Source: Pyxidicoccus xibeiensis (GTDB lineage Bacteria > Myxococcota > Myxococcia > Myxococcales > Myxococcaceae). Taken from it: a stretch of 64,000 bases of DNA. The stretch spans positions 868,001-932,000 of the forward strand of contig NZ_JAJVKV010000001.1 of the NCBI RefSeq assembly GCF_024198175.1. The letters are read 5' to 3'. The notes under the pieces were generated by a model that saw nothing but the letters and a program-made list of their open reading frames with translations, was not told where the DNA came from and searched no databases. Position 1 is the stretch's first letter. Each line of letters begins with the position of its first letter. The translations under genes were made by a program, and so were the position numbers. This document shows positions 51,015 through 60,798 of the stretch, one piece after another.

Positions 51015-51941
51015 TCAGCCCGCGTGCGCGGCGCCCGCGTTCTCCAGGTTCAGCCCGTGGTTCAGCATGGCCCCAACGATGGCGCCGGCCGACGCGGACA
51101 TGATGGCGCCCTGCAGCCAGGTGGTCAGGTCTCCCGCCGCGTAGATGCCGGGGATGGAGGTCTCCTTCTGCTCGTTCACCTTGACGTAGCCCTGCTCATC
51201 CAGGGCGAGCCCCAGCGACTGCACCAGCCCGACCTGACGCTGGGGCGGCCGGGCGAAGAGGAACTCCCGGGGCACGCGAGTCCCGTCCTCCAGCTCCAGC
51301 GCCGCGAGCACGTCCCCGTCCGCCGCGGGAATGAGCGCACGGATGCGCCGCGCCTCCAGCCGGACTCCCGCGCGCTCCAGCTGTGCGCGCTTGTCGGCGG
51401 GCACCGCGAAGGCGCCCTCGGTGAAGACCACCACGTCGCGGGTCCACCCGGTGAGGAACAGGCCGAAGTCGACCATGTGCTCGTTGGGCGCAATCACGCC
51501 CCACTGCCGGTCCTGGATTTCCCAGCCGTGGCAGTACGGGCACTGGAAGATGGCCTTGCCCCACAAGTCCCTATAGCCGGGCACCTCCGGCAGCACGTCC
51601 ACCATGCCGGTGGCGAGCAGCACGCGCCGGGTCTCCACCTCGCCGCCGCCCTCCAGCGCCACGCGGAAGCCCGAGCCCACCTGCTCGATGCCCTCCACGC
51701 GCACCTCGCGGACCTCCACGTCATACGGCCGGAGCTGCTCGCGGCCGATGCGCCGGAACTCCTGCGGCGGGGTGCCGTCGCGGGTGACGAAGCCATGAAT
51801 CTGCACCGCCGCCGCGTTCCGGGGCGGGCCCGAGTCGCACAGCAGCACCTTCTTGCGCCCGCGTCCCAGCATCAGCGCCGCATTCATTCCCGCCGGGCCA
51901 CCACCCACCACCACCGCGTCCACCTTCGCCATCCGTTCCAT
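51015..51941 (-). CDS. thioredoxin-reductase-like FAD/NAD(P) oxidoreductase
   Basis: A 308-residue flavoprotein. The FAD site is VDAVVVGGGPAGMNAALMLG; the redox pair is CPYC near residue 138 (FQCPYCHGWE); the NADPH region includes NEHMVDFGLFLTGWTRDVVV; and the second FAD segment is IPGIYAAGDLTTWLQGAI. Length and motif order match thioredoxin reductase, but the substrate may be another disulphide or it may act as a tailoring dehydrogenase. The start at 51941 is preferred over a Met three codons later. An in-frame membrane-tail peptide follows the stop. Confidence 0.9.
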   Translation of the reverse strand: MERMAKVDAVVVGGGPAGMNAALMLGRGRKKVLLCDSGPPRNAAAVQIHGFVTRDGTPPQEFRRIGREQLRPYDVEVREVRVEGIEQVGSGFRVALEGGGEVETRRVLLATGMVDVLPEVPGYRDLWGKAIFQCPYCHGWEIQDRQWGVIAPNEHMVDFGLFLTGWTRDVVVFTEGAFAVPADKRAQLERAGVRLEARRIRALIPAADGDVLAALELEDGTRVPREFLFARPPQRQVGLVQSLGLALDEQGYVKVNEQKETSIPGIYAAGDLTTWLQGAIMSASAGAIVGAMLNHGLNLENAGAAHAG

Positions 51942-52302
51942 GTCGTCAGCCCTCCAGGCCCGCCAGGGCCAATGCCTCGCGCCGCGTCCACCGCTCCCCA
52001 CCCTCCGGTCCGGGCGTCCGAAGCTCCGAGGTGTCCGCCGTCCGCGTCTTCATTGGGAATTGCTATTCGCCAGCCCACCGCGCCGGGAGGGCGCGGCTTC
52101 ACGCGGAATCGGCGCATCCTCGGGTCGCCTCGGCCAGCAGGCGCGGCTTCACGCGGAATCGGCGCATCGTCGGGTCCCCTGTCCCGGAAGCCCGGAGACG
52201 CGCGGAGCAGCCGGGCGATGGAAGCGCGGCCCGGCGGCCACGGCTTTCCCCGCCTCCGGACAGGAACATCCCTTGCAGTCCGTTCGGGATATGGAGGACG
52301 TC
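51942..52302. other. 361-base intergenic region with direct repeats
   Basis: No gene is seen. It separates a minus-strand oxidoreductase from a plus-strand secreted protein gene and should hold both promoters. The notable element is a direct repeat at 52091-52176, listed separately. Confidence 0.5.
52091..52176. repeat. two 36-base direct repeats, period 50
   Basis: The 28 bases starting GCGCGGCTTCACGCGGAATC recur exactly at 52091-52118 and 52141-52168; with one mismatch the match extends to 36 bases (52091-52126 and 52141-52176). The spacer is 14 bases. Only two units are present, so it is a minisatellite or a pair of binding sites rather than a CRISPR. Confidence 0.8.
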
Positions 52303-53139
52303 ATGCGCAACGCCCTGGTGCTCGGACTCACGCTGGCCTCGCTCGGGGCCTCCGCCGCGGAGCGGTGGACCGCGCCGTATCAGCTGGAGGACCAGCGGGG
52401 CCGCACGTTCCGGGTCATCCTGGGAGAGAAGGCGCCCAAGGACGTGAAGACCCGGCTCGCGGTGATGACCGTCCTCGGGAAGAAGGGCCTGGCCCCAGCC
52501 CTGCTGAAGCGCACGGAGCCCGTCTGCGTGCAGCTCACCGAGGAGAGGCCCACCTGCCACACCGTGGGCGTGTACACACAGGAGCCCGGCACCGGGGACA
52601 TCGGCGAAGGGCTCACCGCCCTGGCCGGCCGCGTCCAGGGCCAGCTGAGCGCCCCCTCCCCCGTCGTGCCCATGGAGCCGCCCTCGGCCGGGCGCTGGTC
52701 CTCGGCGAGCTTCGAGGTGCCCGTGGAGGAGCGGACCGGGCCCCACCTCATTCCCGCGGACGTGCCTCCCAGGGGCTACCGCTGGGCGCCCGCGGGGGAC
52801 GGCGACGCGGTGCTCGCGAGCAGCGACCTGGGCCCGGACTTCTTCTCGCCCCGCCTCCGGCTGAGCACGTGCAGCCAGGAGCGGCAGCCGCCCTTCACCC
52901 GACTGACGTGCCCCATCGGGGGCTCGCTGCTGTACGCGGACACGCGCCTGCTCGTGGCCAGCTTCGAGGACTACGCCAGCCCCGCCACGGAGTGGGTGGC
53001 CACGCTGCGCTCCGGCACCGAAGACCTGTACCTGGTCCGCGTGGGCATCAAGGCGCAGACCCTCATCGGGCTGCTCTTCCGCGACGGCGACCGGTGGCGG
53101 CTGCTCCTCCGCCCGGCGGACTACGCGGTGCTCTGCTGA
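52303..53139 (+). CDS. secreted protein of unknown function
   Basis: A 278-residue protein. The ATG at 52303 has GGAGG six bases upstream; an ATG at 52291 is inside that box and less likely. The signal peptide MRNALVLGLTLASLGASAAE is clear. The mature protein contains RTFRVILGEKAPKDVKTRLAVM, two cysteine pairs (CVQLTEERPTC and CSQERQPPFTRLTC) probably forming disulphides, and a C-terminal DLYLVRVGIKAQTLIGLLFRDG segment. No family is recognised. Confidence 0.65.
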   Translation: MRNALVLGLTLASLGASAAERWTAPYQLEDQRGRTFRVILGEKAPKDVKTRLAVMTVLGKKGLAPALLKRTEPVCVQLTEERPTCHTVGVYTQEPGTGDIGEGLTALAGRVQGQLSAPSPVVPMEPPSAGRWSSASFEVPVEERTGPHLIPADVPPRGYRWAPAGDGDAVLASSDLGPDFFSPRLRLSTCSQERQPPFTRLTCPIGGSLLYADTRLLVASFEDYASPATEWVATLRSGTEDLYLVRVGIKAQTLIGLLFRDGDRWRLLLRPADYAVLC

Positions 53140-53147
53140 GTCCTCCA

Positions 53148-53187
53148 GGAGCGGGGCAGCCAGCCGAACGGACAGCGCGCCCGCTCC
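53148..53187 (+). terminator. hairpin after the secreted protein gene
   Basis: Perfect 8-bp arms GGAGCGGG (53148-53155) and CCCGCTCC (53180-53187) with a 24-base loop lie nine bases after the stop codon. A short distance from the stop and a stable stem suggest a terminator; there is no T-run. Confidence 0.35.
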
Positions 53188-53228
53188 CAGGTGCTTAGAC
53201 ATGAGGGGTTCAGCCCAAAGGCGTGGCC

Positions 53229-54266
<1,038 letters not shown>

Positions 54267-54273
54267 CCAGCCG

Positions 54274-54546
54274 TCAGAAGGAGCGGGGCCGCATGCTCTC
54301 GGGCACGCGCTGGTCCGTGGGGGACAGCGCATCCCCTCTGGAGCACTGGCACGTCTCGCAGCCGCGCTCGCGGTCCACGGTGCAGTCCGTGCCGGCGACA
54401 CAGGTGAGGTTGCGGGACTCGGGGCAGCGCGTGTCGCCCGCCTTCTCCTCGTCCTTCTTGCTGCCGTGGCTACAGCCCGCCACGGTCATCAGCACCGCCG
54501 CCACCAGCCACCGCCGCCCACCGCTCCGCATCGTCTCGCGCATCAT
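54274..54546 (-). CDS. small Cys-rich lipoprotein
   Basis: A 90-residue protein. The signal peptide (WLVAAVLMTVAGC) gives a lipidated Cys near residue 24. The mature part contains six cysteines in about 35 residues (CPESRNLTCVAGTDCTVDRERGCETCQC), a compact disulphide or metal-binding knot, then a basic tail. Starts at 54546, 54543 or 54531 are all possible. It lies between two oppositely oriented large genes. Role unknown. Confidence 0.6.
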   Translation of the reverse strand: MMRETMRSGGRRWLVAAVLMTVAGCSHGSKKDEEKAGDTRCPESRNLTCVAGTDCTVDRERGCETCQCSRGDALSPTDQRVPESMRPRSF

Positions 54547-54630
54547 GGCCCTACCTCGCCAATCGTCAGGGTCACCGCCACGGCCGCGGTGACCTCCCAG
54601 GCACTTCATACCCAGGGACACGCGAGCGGG

Positions 54631-54699
54631 CCAGGGCCCGGAGCCTCTACGCCTCCGGCGCCGGCGTCTCCAGGGCCCGGAGCCTCTACGCCTCCGGCG
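54631..54699 (-). repeat. 30-base direct repeat that duplicates the 3' end of the RND gene
   Basis: The sequence CCAGGGCCCGGAGCCTCTAC and the following ten bases occur at 54631-54660 and exactly again at 54670-54699, a period of 39 bases (13 codons). The second copy contains the stop codon of the exporter gene (54686-54688) and its last codons; the first is a copy after the stop in the same frame. Each unit has CCGGAG/CTCCGG arms with a nine-base loop, so two hairpins follow the gene and may end its transcription. Confidence 0.75.
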
Positions 54700-57163
54700 C
54701 GGGCTCCTCGGCCTGCTCCGGCTCCACGCCGTGCCGGCGCCGCCAGCGCTCCACCATCAGCAGCAGCGCCGGGAAGCCCAGCAGCACGATGACCAGGTTG
54801 ATGCCGAAGCCCAGGTTGGCCAGGTCGCCAATCGAGTTGAGGCCGGGGTGCTTCGCCAGGATGAGCGCCACGAAGCCGATGGCGCTCGTCAGCAGGCCGC
54901 CCGTAATCGCCCGGCCCGTCTCCCCATACACGGAGATGAAGTCCGCGCCCGGCTCGCCCAGCCGCTGCACCAGGTGCACGCCCGCGTCCACCGTGGTGCC
55001 GATGAGCACCGGCAGCACCATGATGTTCAGGTAGTTGAACTGCAGGCCCAGAATCGACATCAGGCCCACCAGGCCGACGACGGACAGCAGCGTGGGCACC
55101 ATGCAGATGAGCGCCGTGCGCAGCCTGCCCAGCGTCAGCCACATCGCCGCCAGCACGCTGAGCACCGCCGCCACGAGGATGCGCGGGCCCTCGCGGGACA
55201 CCATGTCCAGGATGTCCGCCAGGATGAGCGCCTCACCCGCCGCGGACACCTGACTGCCGTCCGACATCTGCAGGCCGCGCACCTCCTTCGCGAAGCGCCG
55301 CGTGCCCTCGCCGTCCGACAGGCTCACCCCGCCGCCCGCGTACACCAGCACCACGCCGCCCGTGCTCCCATCCAGGCTCTCGAACTGGTGCCGCACGTTG
55401 GTGGGCAGGTCCTCCTGCGTGAAGGGCTTCGCCTTCGTCAGGCTCAGCGCGCGCGTCAGCGAGGCGCGCGTGTCCTCCGGCAGCCGCTCCGGGTCCAGCT
55501 TCGAGAGCTTCGTCCCAATCGCCTGGAGGATGGCCTGCTTCTCCTCCTGCTGCCGGGGCACCAGGTCCTCCAGCGCGCTCACGAAGTCGATGGTGGACTC
55601 CTTGCCACGCGCCGCCTTGCGCGCCTCCAGCTGGCGCACCACCTCGCGCTCCGCCTCCTGCGAGTCCGTCAGCACCACCACCGGCGTCTGCGAGTAGCCC
55701 AGGATGTTGTTCACCTTCTGGTCCAGCACCGCCGACGCCTGCTTGTAGTCCTCCAGCGTGCGCGAGTCGTAGTTGAAGGACACGCGATACGCCTGGGACA
55801 CCAGCGCCAGCACGCCCACGCCCACCACCAGCCCCACGCCCCGGTACGAGCGCGGCAGCCACCGCGCCAGCAGGCCCAGCGGCCCGGACGAGCCCTGGTG
55901 CACCCGCGGCGTCCAGTTGAAGCGCGACGCCAGCCCCAGCATCGCCGGCAGCAGCAGCAGGTACGCGCCGATGCTCACCAGCATGCCCACCGCCGCGATG
56001 ATGCCGAACTCTCGGAACGCCCTGAACTCCGACATGGCCAGGCTGAGGAAGGTGAGCGCCGCCACCATGGCCGCGATGAGCGCGGAGAAGCCCGTGTGAC
56101 GGAAGGACTCCGCCACCGCGTCCTCGCTCTTCATCCCCTCCGAGCGCAGCGTGCCGTAGCGCCCCAAGAGGTGGATGCCGTGCTCCACGCCCAGGCCGCC
56201 CAGCACCGCCGCCAGGAAGCCCGTCAGCAGATTCACCTGCCCGTAGGCCAGCCCCACGAAGCCGTACGTCCAGCCCAGGCCCGCCAGCACCGGCACCATG
56301 GTGAAGCCCACCGACAGCGCGCTGCGGAAGTGGAACGCCAGGTACGCAATCAGCAGCACCATGGCCAGCGTGGACGCGCTCGCCAGGTCCCCGATGATGA
56401 CGCGCTGCTGGTCTATCTTCTTCTTGAAGGTCCCCGTCACCGCCGTCTTGAAGCCCGGCCCGTACTTCGACAGGTCCTGCGTGGCCAGGAAGTCCTCCAC
56501 CTGGCCCACCACCTTCTTGGAGTAGTTCAGGTCCGCCGCGCTGCCCCGCGGCTTCGCCATCAGCACCACCATCCGCTCCGTCGGGTCCAGGTAGTACAGG
56601 TCTCCCGTGCCGGAGAGGCGCTGGTTGGCGCCGCCGGTGTACTTCGACTCGATGTCGGAGAAGTCCACGGACGGCGCGGGCGCGTCGTCCAGGCGGACGA
56701 AGAGCGGGTTGGCCTGCTCCTTCTCCCAGGCGATGCGCGCGTCGATGCGCTGCTGGATGAGCTTCAGGTCCGGCACGTCCACGTAGTACAGCGAGTGCTC
56801 TTCGAAGAAGGCACGGGGACGCTGGTGGGAGACGTAGCGAATCTCGGAGAGCGTCCCGAGCTTCGGCGCCAGGTCATCCGCGAAGCGCTTGAGGGCCTCG
56901 GGCTCCGCGCCCATGCCCACCACCACCACGTTGCCCTGGCCACCGAAGCGCTTTCGCAGCTTGTCGATGTCCTGGACGCTCGGGAAGTTCTTCGGCAGCA
57001 GGCCGACGAAGTCCGCGTTCAGCGTGAGCGTCCTGGCGAAGTAGCCGCCCAGCAAGGTCAGCAGCAGCGCCACGAGCAGCGCCTGGAAGGGCCGCCGATG
57101 GTTCCTCGCGGCCAGGCGCCCCATCGCCCCCTCGAACCGCTCCGACCAACGCTTCTCACCCAT
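54686..57163 (-). CDS. RND/MMPL-family exporter (HpnN-like), minus-strand paralogue
   Basis: An 825-residue inner-membrane transporter. The N-terminus RRPFQALLVALLLTLLGGYF is helix 1; a large periplasmic domain (about 45-255) follows; helices 2-6 lie around 265-420 with LTGFLAAVLGGLGVEHGIHL. A second periplasmic domain (to about 660) precedes the last six helices with the conserved VLIGTTVDAGVHLVQRLGEP and GETGRAITGGLLTSAIGFVA. The start at 57163 (MGEKRWSERFEG) is used. Family members such as HpnN move hopanoids or other lipids to the outer membrane. It is head-to-head with a close paralogue across 403 bases. Confidence 0.9.
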   Translation of the reverse strand: MGEKRWSERFEGAMGRLAARNHRRPFQALLVALLLTLLGGYFARTLTLNADFVGLLPKNFPSVQDIDKLRKRFGGQGNVVVVGMGAEPEALKRFADDLAPKLGTLSEIRYVSHQRPRAFFEEHSLYYVDVPDLKLIQQRIDARIAWEKEQANPLFVRLDDAPAPSVDFSDIESKYTGGANQRLSGTGDLYYLDPTERMVVLMAKPRGSAADLNYSKKVVGQVEDFLATQDLSKYGPGFKTAVTGTFKKKIDQQRVIIGDLASASTLAMVLLIAYLAFHFRSALSVGFTMVPVLAGLGWTYGFVGLAYGQVNLLTGFLAAVLGGLGVEHGIHLLGRYGTLRSEGMKSEDAVAESFRHTGFSALIAAMVAALTFLSLAMSEFRAFREFGIIAAVGMLVSIGAYLLLLPAMLGLASRFNWTPRVHQGSSGPLGLLARWLPRSYRGVGLVVGVGVLALVSQAYRVSFNYDSRTLEDYKQASAVLDQKVNNILGYSQTPVVVLTDSQEAEREVVRQLEARKAARGKESTIDFVSALEDLVPRQQEEKQAILQAIGTKLSKLDPERLPEDTRASLTRALSLTKAKPFTQEDLPTNVRHQFESLDGSTGGVVLVYAGGGVSLSDGEGTRRFAKEVRGLQMSDGSQVSAAGEALILADILDMVSREGPRILVAAVLSVLAAMWLTLGRLRTALICMVPTLLSVVGLVGLMSILGLQFNYLNIMVLPVLIGTTVDAGVHLVQRLGEPGADFISVYGETGRAITGGLLTSAIGFVALILAKHPGLNSIGDLANLGFGINLVIVLLGFPALLLMVERWRRRHGVEPEQAEEPAPEA

Positions 57164-57566
57164 GTTGCGACACCTGCTGTGTTGACTGGCGGAATCGCCC
57201 GCCACCTTGGGCACGCGCAAACCGTCGAGTCAACGCGTTTATGCCGGAAGGCGGAAAGTAAGGCTGCGAATGACCTGTCCTGATTAACGGGGCCGCCACG
57301 CCATTGCCCGCCTGTCTGCATGGCCCACTTCACGGGCGGAGCGAGCCCCCGTGAGACCCGCGTATCGCGTCCATCAGCCGGGCCCGTACCGCCCTCCCGG
57401 TGGGCAGACGGGCAGGCGGCGCGGACTGCAACGCCCCCCTGGAGTGGGCACGTTGCCCCGCGACAAGGAGCCTGCGCCAGCGGGCACCCGAGGGAGGGCA
57501 GGCCGCTCCACCCTCCGCACCACCGGACGGGCCGGTGGCTCCGGAAGGCGGTCCGCGCGGCGAGCG
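57164..57566. other. 403-base spacer between two divergent RND genes
   Basis: No gene is seen. Bases 57235-57297 are less GC-rich (GCGTTTATGCC, GGAAAGTAAGG) and are the likeliest promoter region. A 7-base inverted repeat is listed separately. The right-hand 250 bases are GC-rich and contain an open frame upstream of the plus-strand exporter that I judge noncoding. Confidence 0.5.
57181..57234. promoter_or_regulatory. widely spaced inverted repeat in the divergent RND promoter region
   Basis: GTTGACT (57181-57187) and AGTCAAC (57228-57234) form a perfect 7-base inverted repeat with 40 bases between. It begins 18 bases from the start codon of the minus-strand gene. It could be a regulator site or paired -35 elements; no matching -10 boxes were found, so this is a weak call. 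Confidence 0.2.
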
Positions 57567-60083
57567 ATGGAACCCACGGCGAAGACACCGGCGCACGCGG
57601 AGCGGAAGTGGATGGTGCGTGTGGAGCGCACCCTGGGCGCCGTGGCTGCCCACAACCACCGCCGGCCCGCGCGGGCCCTGCTGCTGGCGGTGGTGCTGGC
57701 GGCGGTGGGAGGCCTGCTCGCCCGCGGCCTGTCGCTCAACGCCAACCTGGTGGACCTGCTGCCGGAGTCCTTCCAGAGCGTCCAGGACGTGCGGGAGATG
57801 GAGCGCCGCTTCGGGGCGCTCGGCTGGGTGGTGGTGGTGGGCGAGGGTGGGGACGCCGAGTCGCTGCAGCGCTTCGCGGACGACCTGACGCCGCGGTTGG
57901 AGGCGCTGCCCGGCATCCGCTACGTGGAGTCGAAGCGGCCCAGCGCCTTCTTCCGCGACAGGGCGCTCTACTTCCTGTCGGAGGAGGACCTGAAGGAGGT
58001 GCACCGCCGGCTGGAGGCGCGCCTCGCATGGGAGCGGCGGCAGGCCAACCCGCTCTACGTGGACCTGCTGGAGGAGGAGCCGCCGTCGCTGGACTTCTCC
58101 GACCTGGAGGCGAAGTACGGCACCAGCGCGGGGCAGCGGCTGTCCTCCAATGAGAGCGACTACTACCTGGACCCGGCCGCGCGCCGCGTGGTGCTGCTGG
58201 CCAAGCCGGAGACGTCCTCGGCGGACCTCGCCTTCTCGCGCCGCATCATCGACGAGGTGCAGGGGCTGCTCGCCGCGCAGGACCTGTCGCAGTACGGGCC
58301 CGGCTTCCGGACGGAAATCACCGGCACCTTCCAGAAGAAGCTGGACCAGCAGGGGCAGATTGCGCGCGACATCGCGGTGTCCTCGGCGGTGGCGCTGGCG
58401 CTGATGCTCCTCTACCTGGTGCTGCACTTCCGCGGCGTGCTGGCGGTGGGGCTGGTGCTGACGCCGGTGGGCGCGGGCCTCGCGTGGACGTACGGGCTGG
58501 TGGCCGTGCTGTACGGGCAGGTGAATCTGCTGACAGGCTTTTTGGGCGCCATCCTCGGCGGCCTCGGCATCGAGCACGGCATCCACCTCTTGGGACGCTA
58601 CCTGCACCTGCGCGGCCAGGGTGAGTCGTCGGAGGCGGCCACGCGCGAGTCCTTCACACACACGGGCGGCGCGGCGCTGGTGTCCGCGCTGGTGGCGGCG
58701 CTGACGTTCTTCGTGCTGGGCACGTCGCGCTTCAGGGCGTTCCGCGAGTTCGGCGTCATCGCCGGCCTCGGCATGCTGGTGCTCATCGTCTCGTACGTGC
58801 TGGTGCTGCCGGCGCTGCTGGGGCTGGCGTCGCGCTGGGGCTGGAAGCCGGGACGCGGGGCCGTCGTCACCCCGGAGGCGCCCATGGGCCGCCTGCTGGT
58901 GCGGCGCCGCGGCGTGCTCACCGCCGCGTCGGCGGCCCTGCTCTTCGCGCTGCTGACGCAGCTGCCCGGGCTGCGCTTCGACTACGACTTCGGCGCGCTC
59001 GAGGACCAGGGCCTGCGCTCCTTCGTCCTGGACCGGGAGGTCAACCGCATCATCGGCTACTCGCAGTCGCCGGTGGTGATGCTGACGGACACGCCCGAGG
59101 AGGAGCAGGCGGTGGTGCGCGAGCTCCAGGCCCGCCAGCGCGCCCGGGGAGACGCATCCACCATCGACTTCGTGGCCTCGCTGTCGTCGCTCGTCCCGGA
59201 GCGGCAGCGCGAGAAGCAGGCCCTGCTCCAGGAGCTGTCGCGGTTGGTGGCGGACGTGCCGGAGGAGCGGCTGTCACCCGAGCAGCGCGCGGACCTGGTG
59301 GAGCTGCGCCGGCAGGCGGAGGCCGCGCCTTACGCGGCCACGGACCTTCCGCCCAGCGTGCGCCAGCAGTTCCAGGGCGTGGGCAACGGGCAGAGCGGCT
59401 TCGTGCTGGTGTACCCAGCGGTGAGCCTCGCGGACGGCGCGGCCATCCGCTCGCTGGCGCGCGAGGTGCGCGGCGTGCAGCTGCCCGGCGGCGAGCGCCT
59501 GTCCGCAGCGGGCGAGCCCATGGTGCTGGCGGACATCCTGGAGATGGTGACGCACGAGGCGCCGCTCATCCTGGGCGGTGCGACGCTGGCGGTGCTGCTG
59601 GCCATGTGGGCCACGCTGGGCGGGCTGCGGCTGGCGCTCCTGTGCCTGACGCCCACGGTGGTGTCGCTGCTGGCCCTGCTGGGGCTGATGCCGCTGATGG
59701 GGCTGGAGTTCAACTACCTCAACATCCTCGTCATCCCGGTGCTCATCGGCACCACGGTGGACGCGGGCGTCCATCTCCTGACGCGCCTGGCGTCGCCGGG
59801 CAGTGACTTCGTGGCGGTGTACTCGGAGACGGGCCGGGCGATTACCGGCGGCCTGCTGACGAGCGCGGTGGGCTTCGGCGCGCTCTTCCTCGCGGACCAC
59901 CCGGGCCTCAACTCCATTGGCGCGCTGGCCAACCTGGGCTTCGGCACCAACCTGCTCATCATGCTGGTGGCCTTCCCCGCCCTGCTGCTCGTGCTGTCCG
60001 AGCGCCGCCTGCGCCGCCACCGCGCGCGGCTGGCCCGGCGGCCGACACCGGAGGGGCCCGAGCACGCCACGCATGCGAGCTGA
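57567..60083 (+). CDS. RND/MMPL-family exporter (HpnN-like), plus-strand paralogue
   Basis: An 838-residue paralogue of the divergent exporter, with the same plan: helix 1 in RRPARALLLAVVLAAVGGLL, first periplasmic domain with VQDVREMERRFGALGWVVVV, helices 2-6 with LTGFLGAILGGLGIEHGIHL, a second periplasmic domain, and VLIGTTVDAGVHLLTRLASP with SETGRAITGGLLTSAVGFGA. The ATG at 57567 (MEPTAKTPAHAER) is used; upstream codons are open but unconserved. Twin genes with matching topology could form hetero-assemblies or export different lipids. The last 25 residues are basic and variable. Confidence 0.9.
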   Translation: MEPTAKTPAHAERKWMVRVERTLGAVAAHNHRRPARALLLAVVLAAVGGLLARGLSLNANLVDLLPESFQSVQDVREMERRFGALGWVVVVGEGGDAESLQRFADDLTPRLEALPGIRYVESKRPSAFFRDRALYFLSEEDLKEVHRRLEARLAWERRQANPLYVDLLEEEPPSLDFSDLEAKYGTSAGQRLSSNESDYYLDPAARRVVLLAKPETSSADLAFSRRIIDEVQGLLAAQDLSQYGPGFRTEITGTFQKKLDQQGQIARDIAVSSAVALALMLLYLVLHFRGVLAVGLVLTPVGAGLAWTYGLVAVLYGQVNLLTGFLGAILGGLGIEHGIHLLGRYLHLRGQGESSEAATRESFTHTGGAALVSALVAALTFFVLGTSRFRAFREFGVIAGLGMLVLIVSYVLVLPALLGLASRWGWKPGRGAVVTPEAPMGRLLVRRRGVLTAASAALLFALLTQLPGLRFDYDFGALEDQGLRSFVLDREVNRIIGYSQSPVVMLTDTPEEEQAVVRELQARQRARGDASTIDFVASLSSLVPERQREKQALLQELSRLVADVPEERLSPEQRADLVELRRQAEAAPYAATDLPPSVRQQFQGVGNGQSGFVLVYPAVSLADGAAIRSLAREVRGVQLPGGERLSAAGEPMVLADILEMVTHEAPLILGGATLAVLLAMWATLGGLRLALLCLTPTVVSLLALLGLMPLMGLEFNYLNILVIPVLIGTTVDAGVHLLTRLASPGSDFVAVYSETGRAITGGLLTSAVGFGALFLADHPGLNSIGALANLGFGTNLLIMLVAFPALLLVLSERRLRRHRARLARRPTPEGPEHATHAS

Positions 60084-60138
60084 CGCACTGAAGCAGTGAA
60101 CGACTGAAGGACGAACACCCAACAAAAGGGAGGCAACG

Positions 60139-60654
60139 ATGGCGAAGCACACGAAGGCGGGTTGGCTGTGGGCGGGTGCGCTGGTGGGCACCCTGGCGCT
60201 GGGCTCGGCCTGCAGCGCGACGGAGGCACCGGTGCAGCTGGCACAGGCGACTCCCAGCACGGGTCAGCCCGGGACGGGAGGCGCCGGCACCTCGACGGGC
60301 ACCACGACGACGGCGCCCGGCACCACGACGACGGCGCCGGGCACCACGACGACGGCGCCGGGCACCACGACGGCTCCGGGCACCACGACGGCTCCGGGCA
60401 CCTCGACGGGCACCACCGCGTCACCGGGTACGGTCACCACGTCGCCCGGGTACACCACGCCGCCGGGCACCACCACGGCGCCGGGGACGGGCCTGGGCGG
60501 CTCCGGCACGGGCACCGGCTCCACGGGGCTGTCCGGCGCGGACGCGGGCGTGGGCATGGGCGGCTCGGGCCTGAATCCGAACCCCAGCGGCTCGTCCAGC
60601 ACGTTCCAGCCGCCCAGCGGCGGCGCCGTGCTCGACGGCGGCACCGGCTTCTAG
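60139..60654 (+). CDS. Thr/Gly/Pro-rich low-complexity lipoprotein
   Basis: A 171-residue lipoprotein (signal ends LGSACS). The mature part is almost entirely low complexity: repeated TTTTAPG and TTTAPG units between about 55 and 90, encoded by a 21-base and then 18-base tandem DNA repeat, then Gly-rich and Ser/Pro-rich text. AAGGGAGG lies before the ATG. Such proteins may act as flexible surface spacers or O-glycosylated coats. It follows the RND gene by 55 bases and may share its transcript. No enzymatic content. Confidence 0.7.
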   Translation: MAKHTKAGWLWAGALVGTLALGSACSATEAPVQLAQATPSTGQPGTGGAGTSTGTTTTAPGTTTTAPGTTTTAPGTTTAPGTTTAPGTSTGTTASPGTVTTSPGYTTPPGTTTAPGTGLGGSGTGTGSTGLSGADAGVGMGGSGLNPNPSGSSSTFQPPSGGAVLDGGTGF

Positions 60655-60798
60655 CCGATGGCGTGACAGGGATGGGGAGCCGCCTCGCCGGTGGCTCCCT
60701 GTCTGTCTGCGCGGGTCTCCATCAGGCAGGGCCCGTGAAGCTGTGCCCTCCGTGCGCCGCTGGACACCGGGCCCCGTGCCTGCTTTGTCCGGCGGGCG

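Noticed and set aside
52091..52176. Direct repeats considered as an attachment site or CRISPR
   Set aside because: Only two units with a 14-base spacer, and no integrase, tRNA or cas gene nearby.
54731..57283. Frame of 850 codons on the plus strand opposite the RND exporter
   Set aside because: Composition is dominated by Arg, His and Gln, with no domain or start signal, while the minus strand encodes a complete transporter.
60300..60420. Short tandem repeats that could suggest a CRISPR array
   Set aside because: Units are 18-21 bases, head-to-tail without spacers, and keep a reading frame in a lipoprotein.
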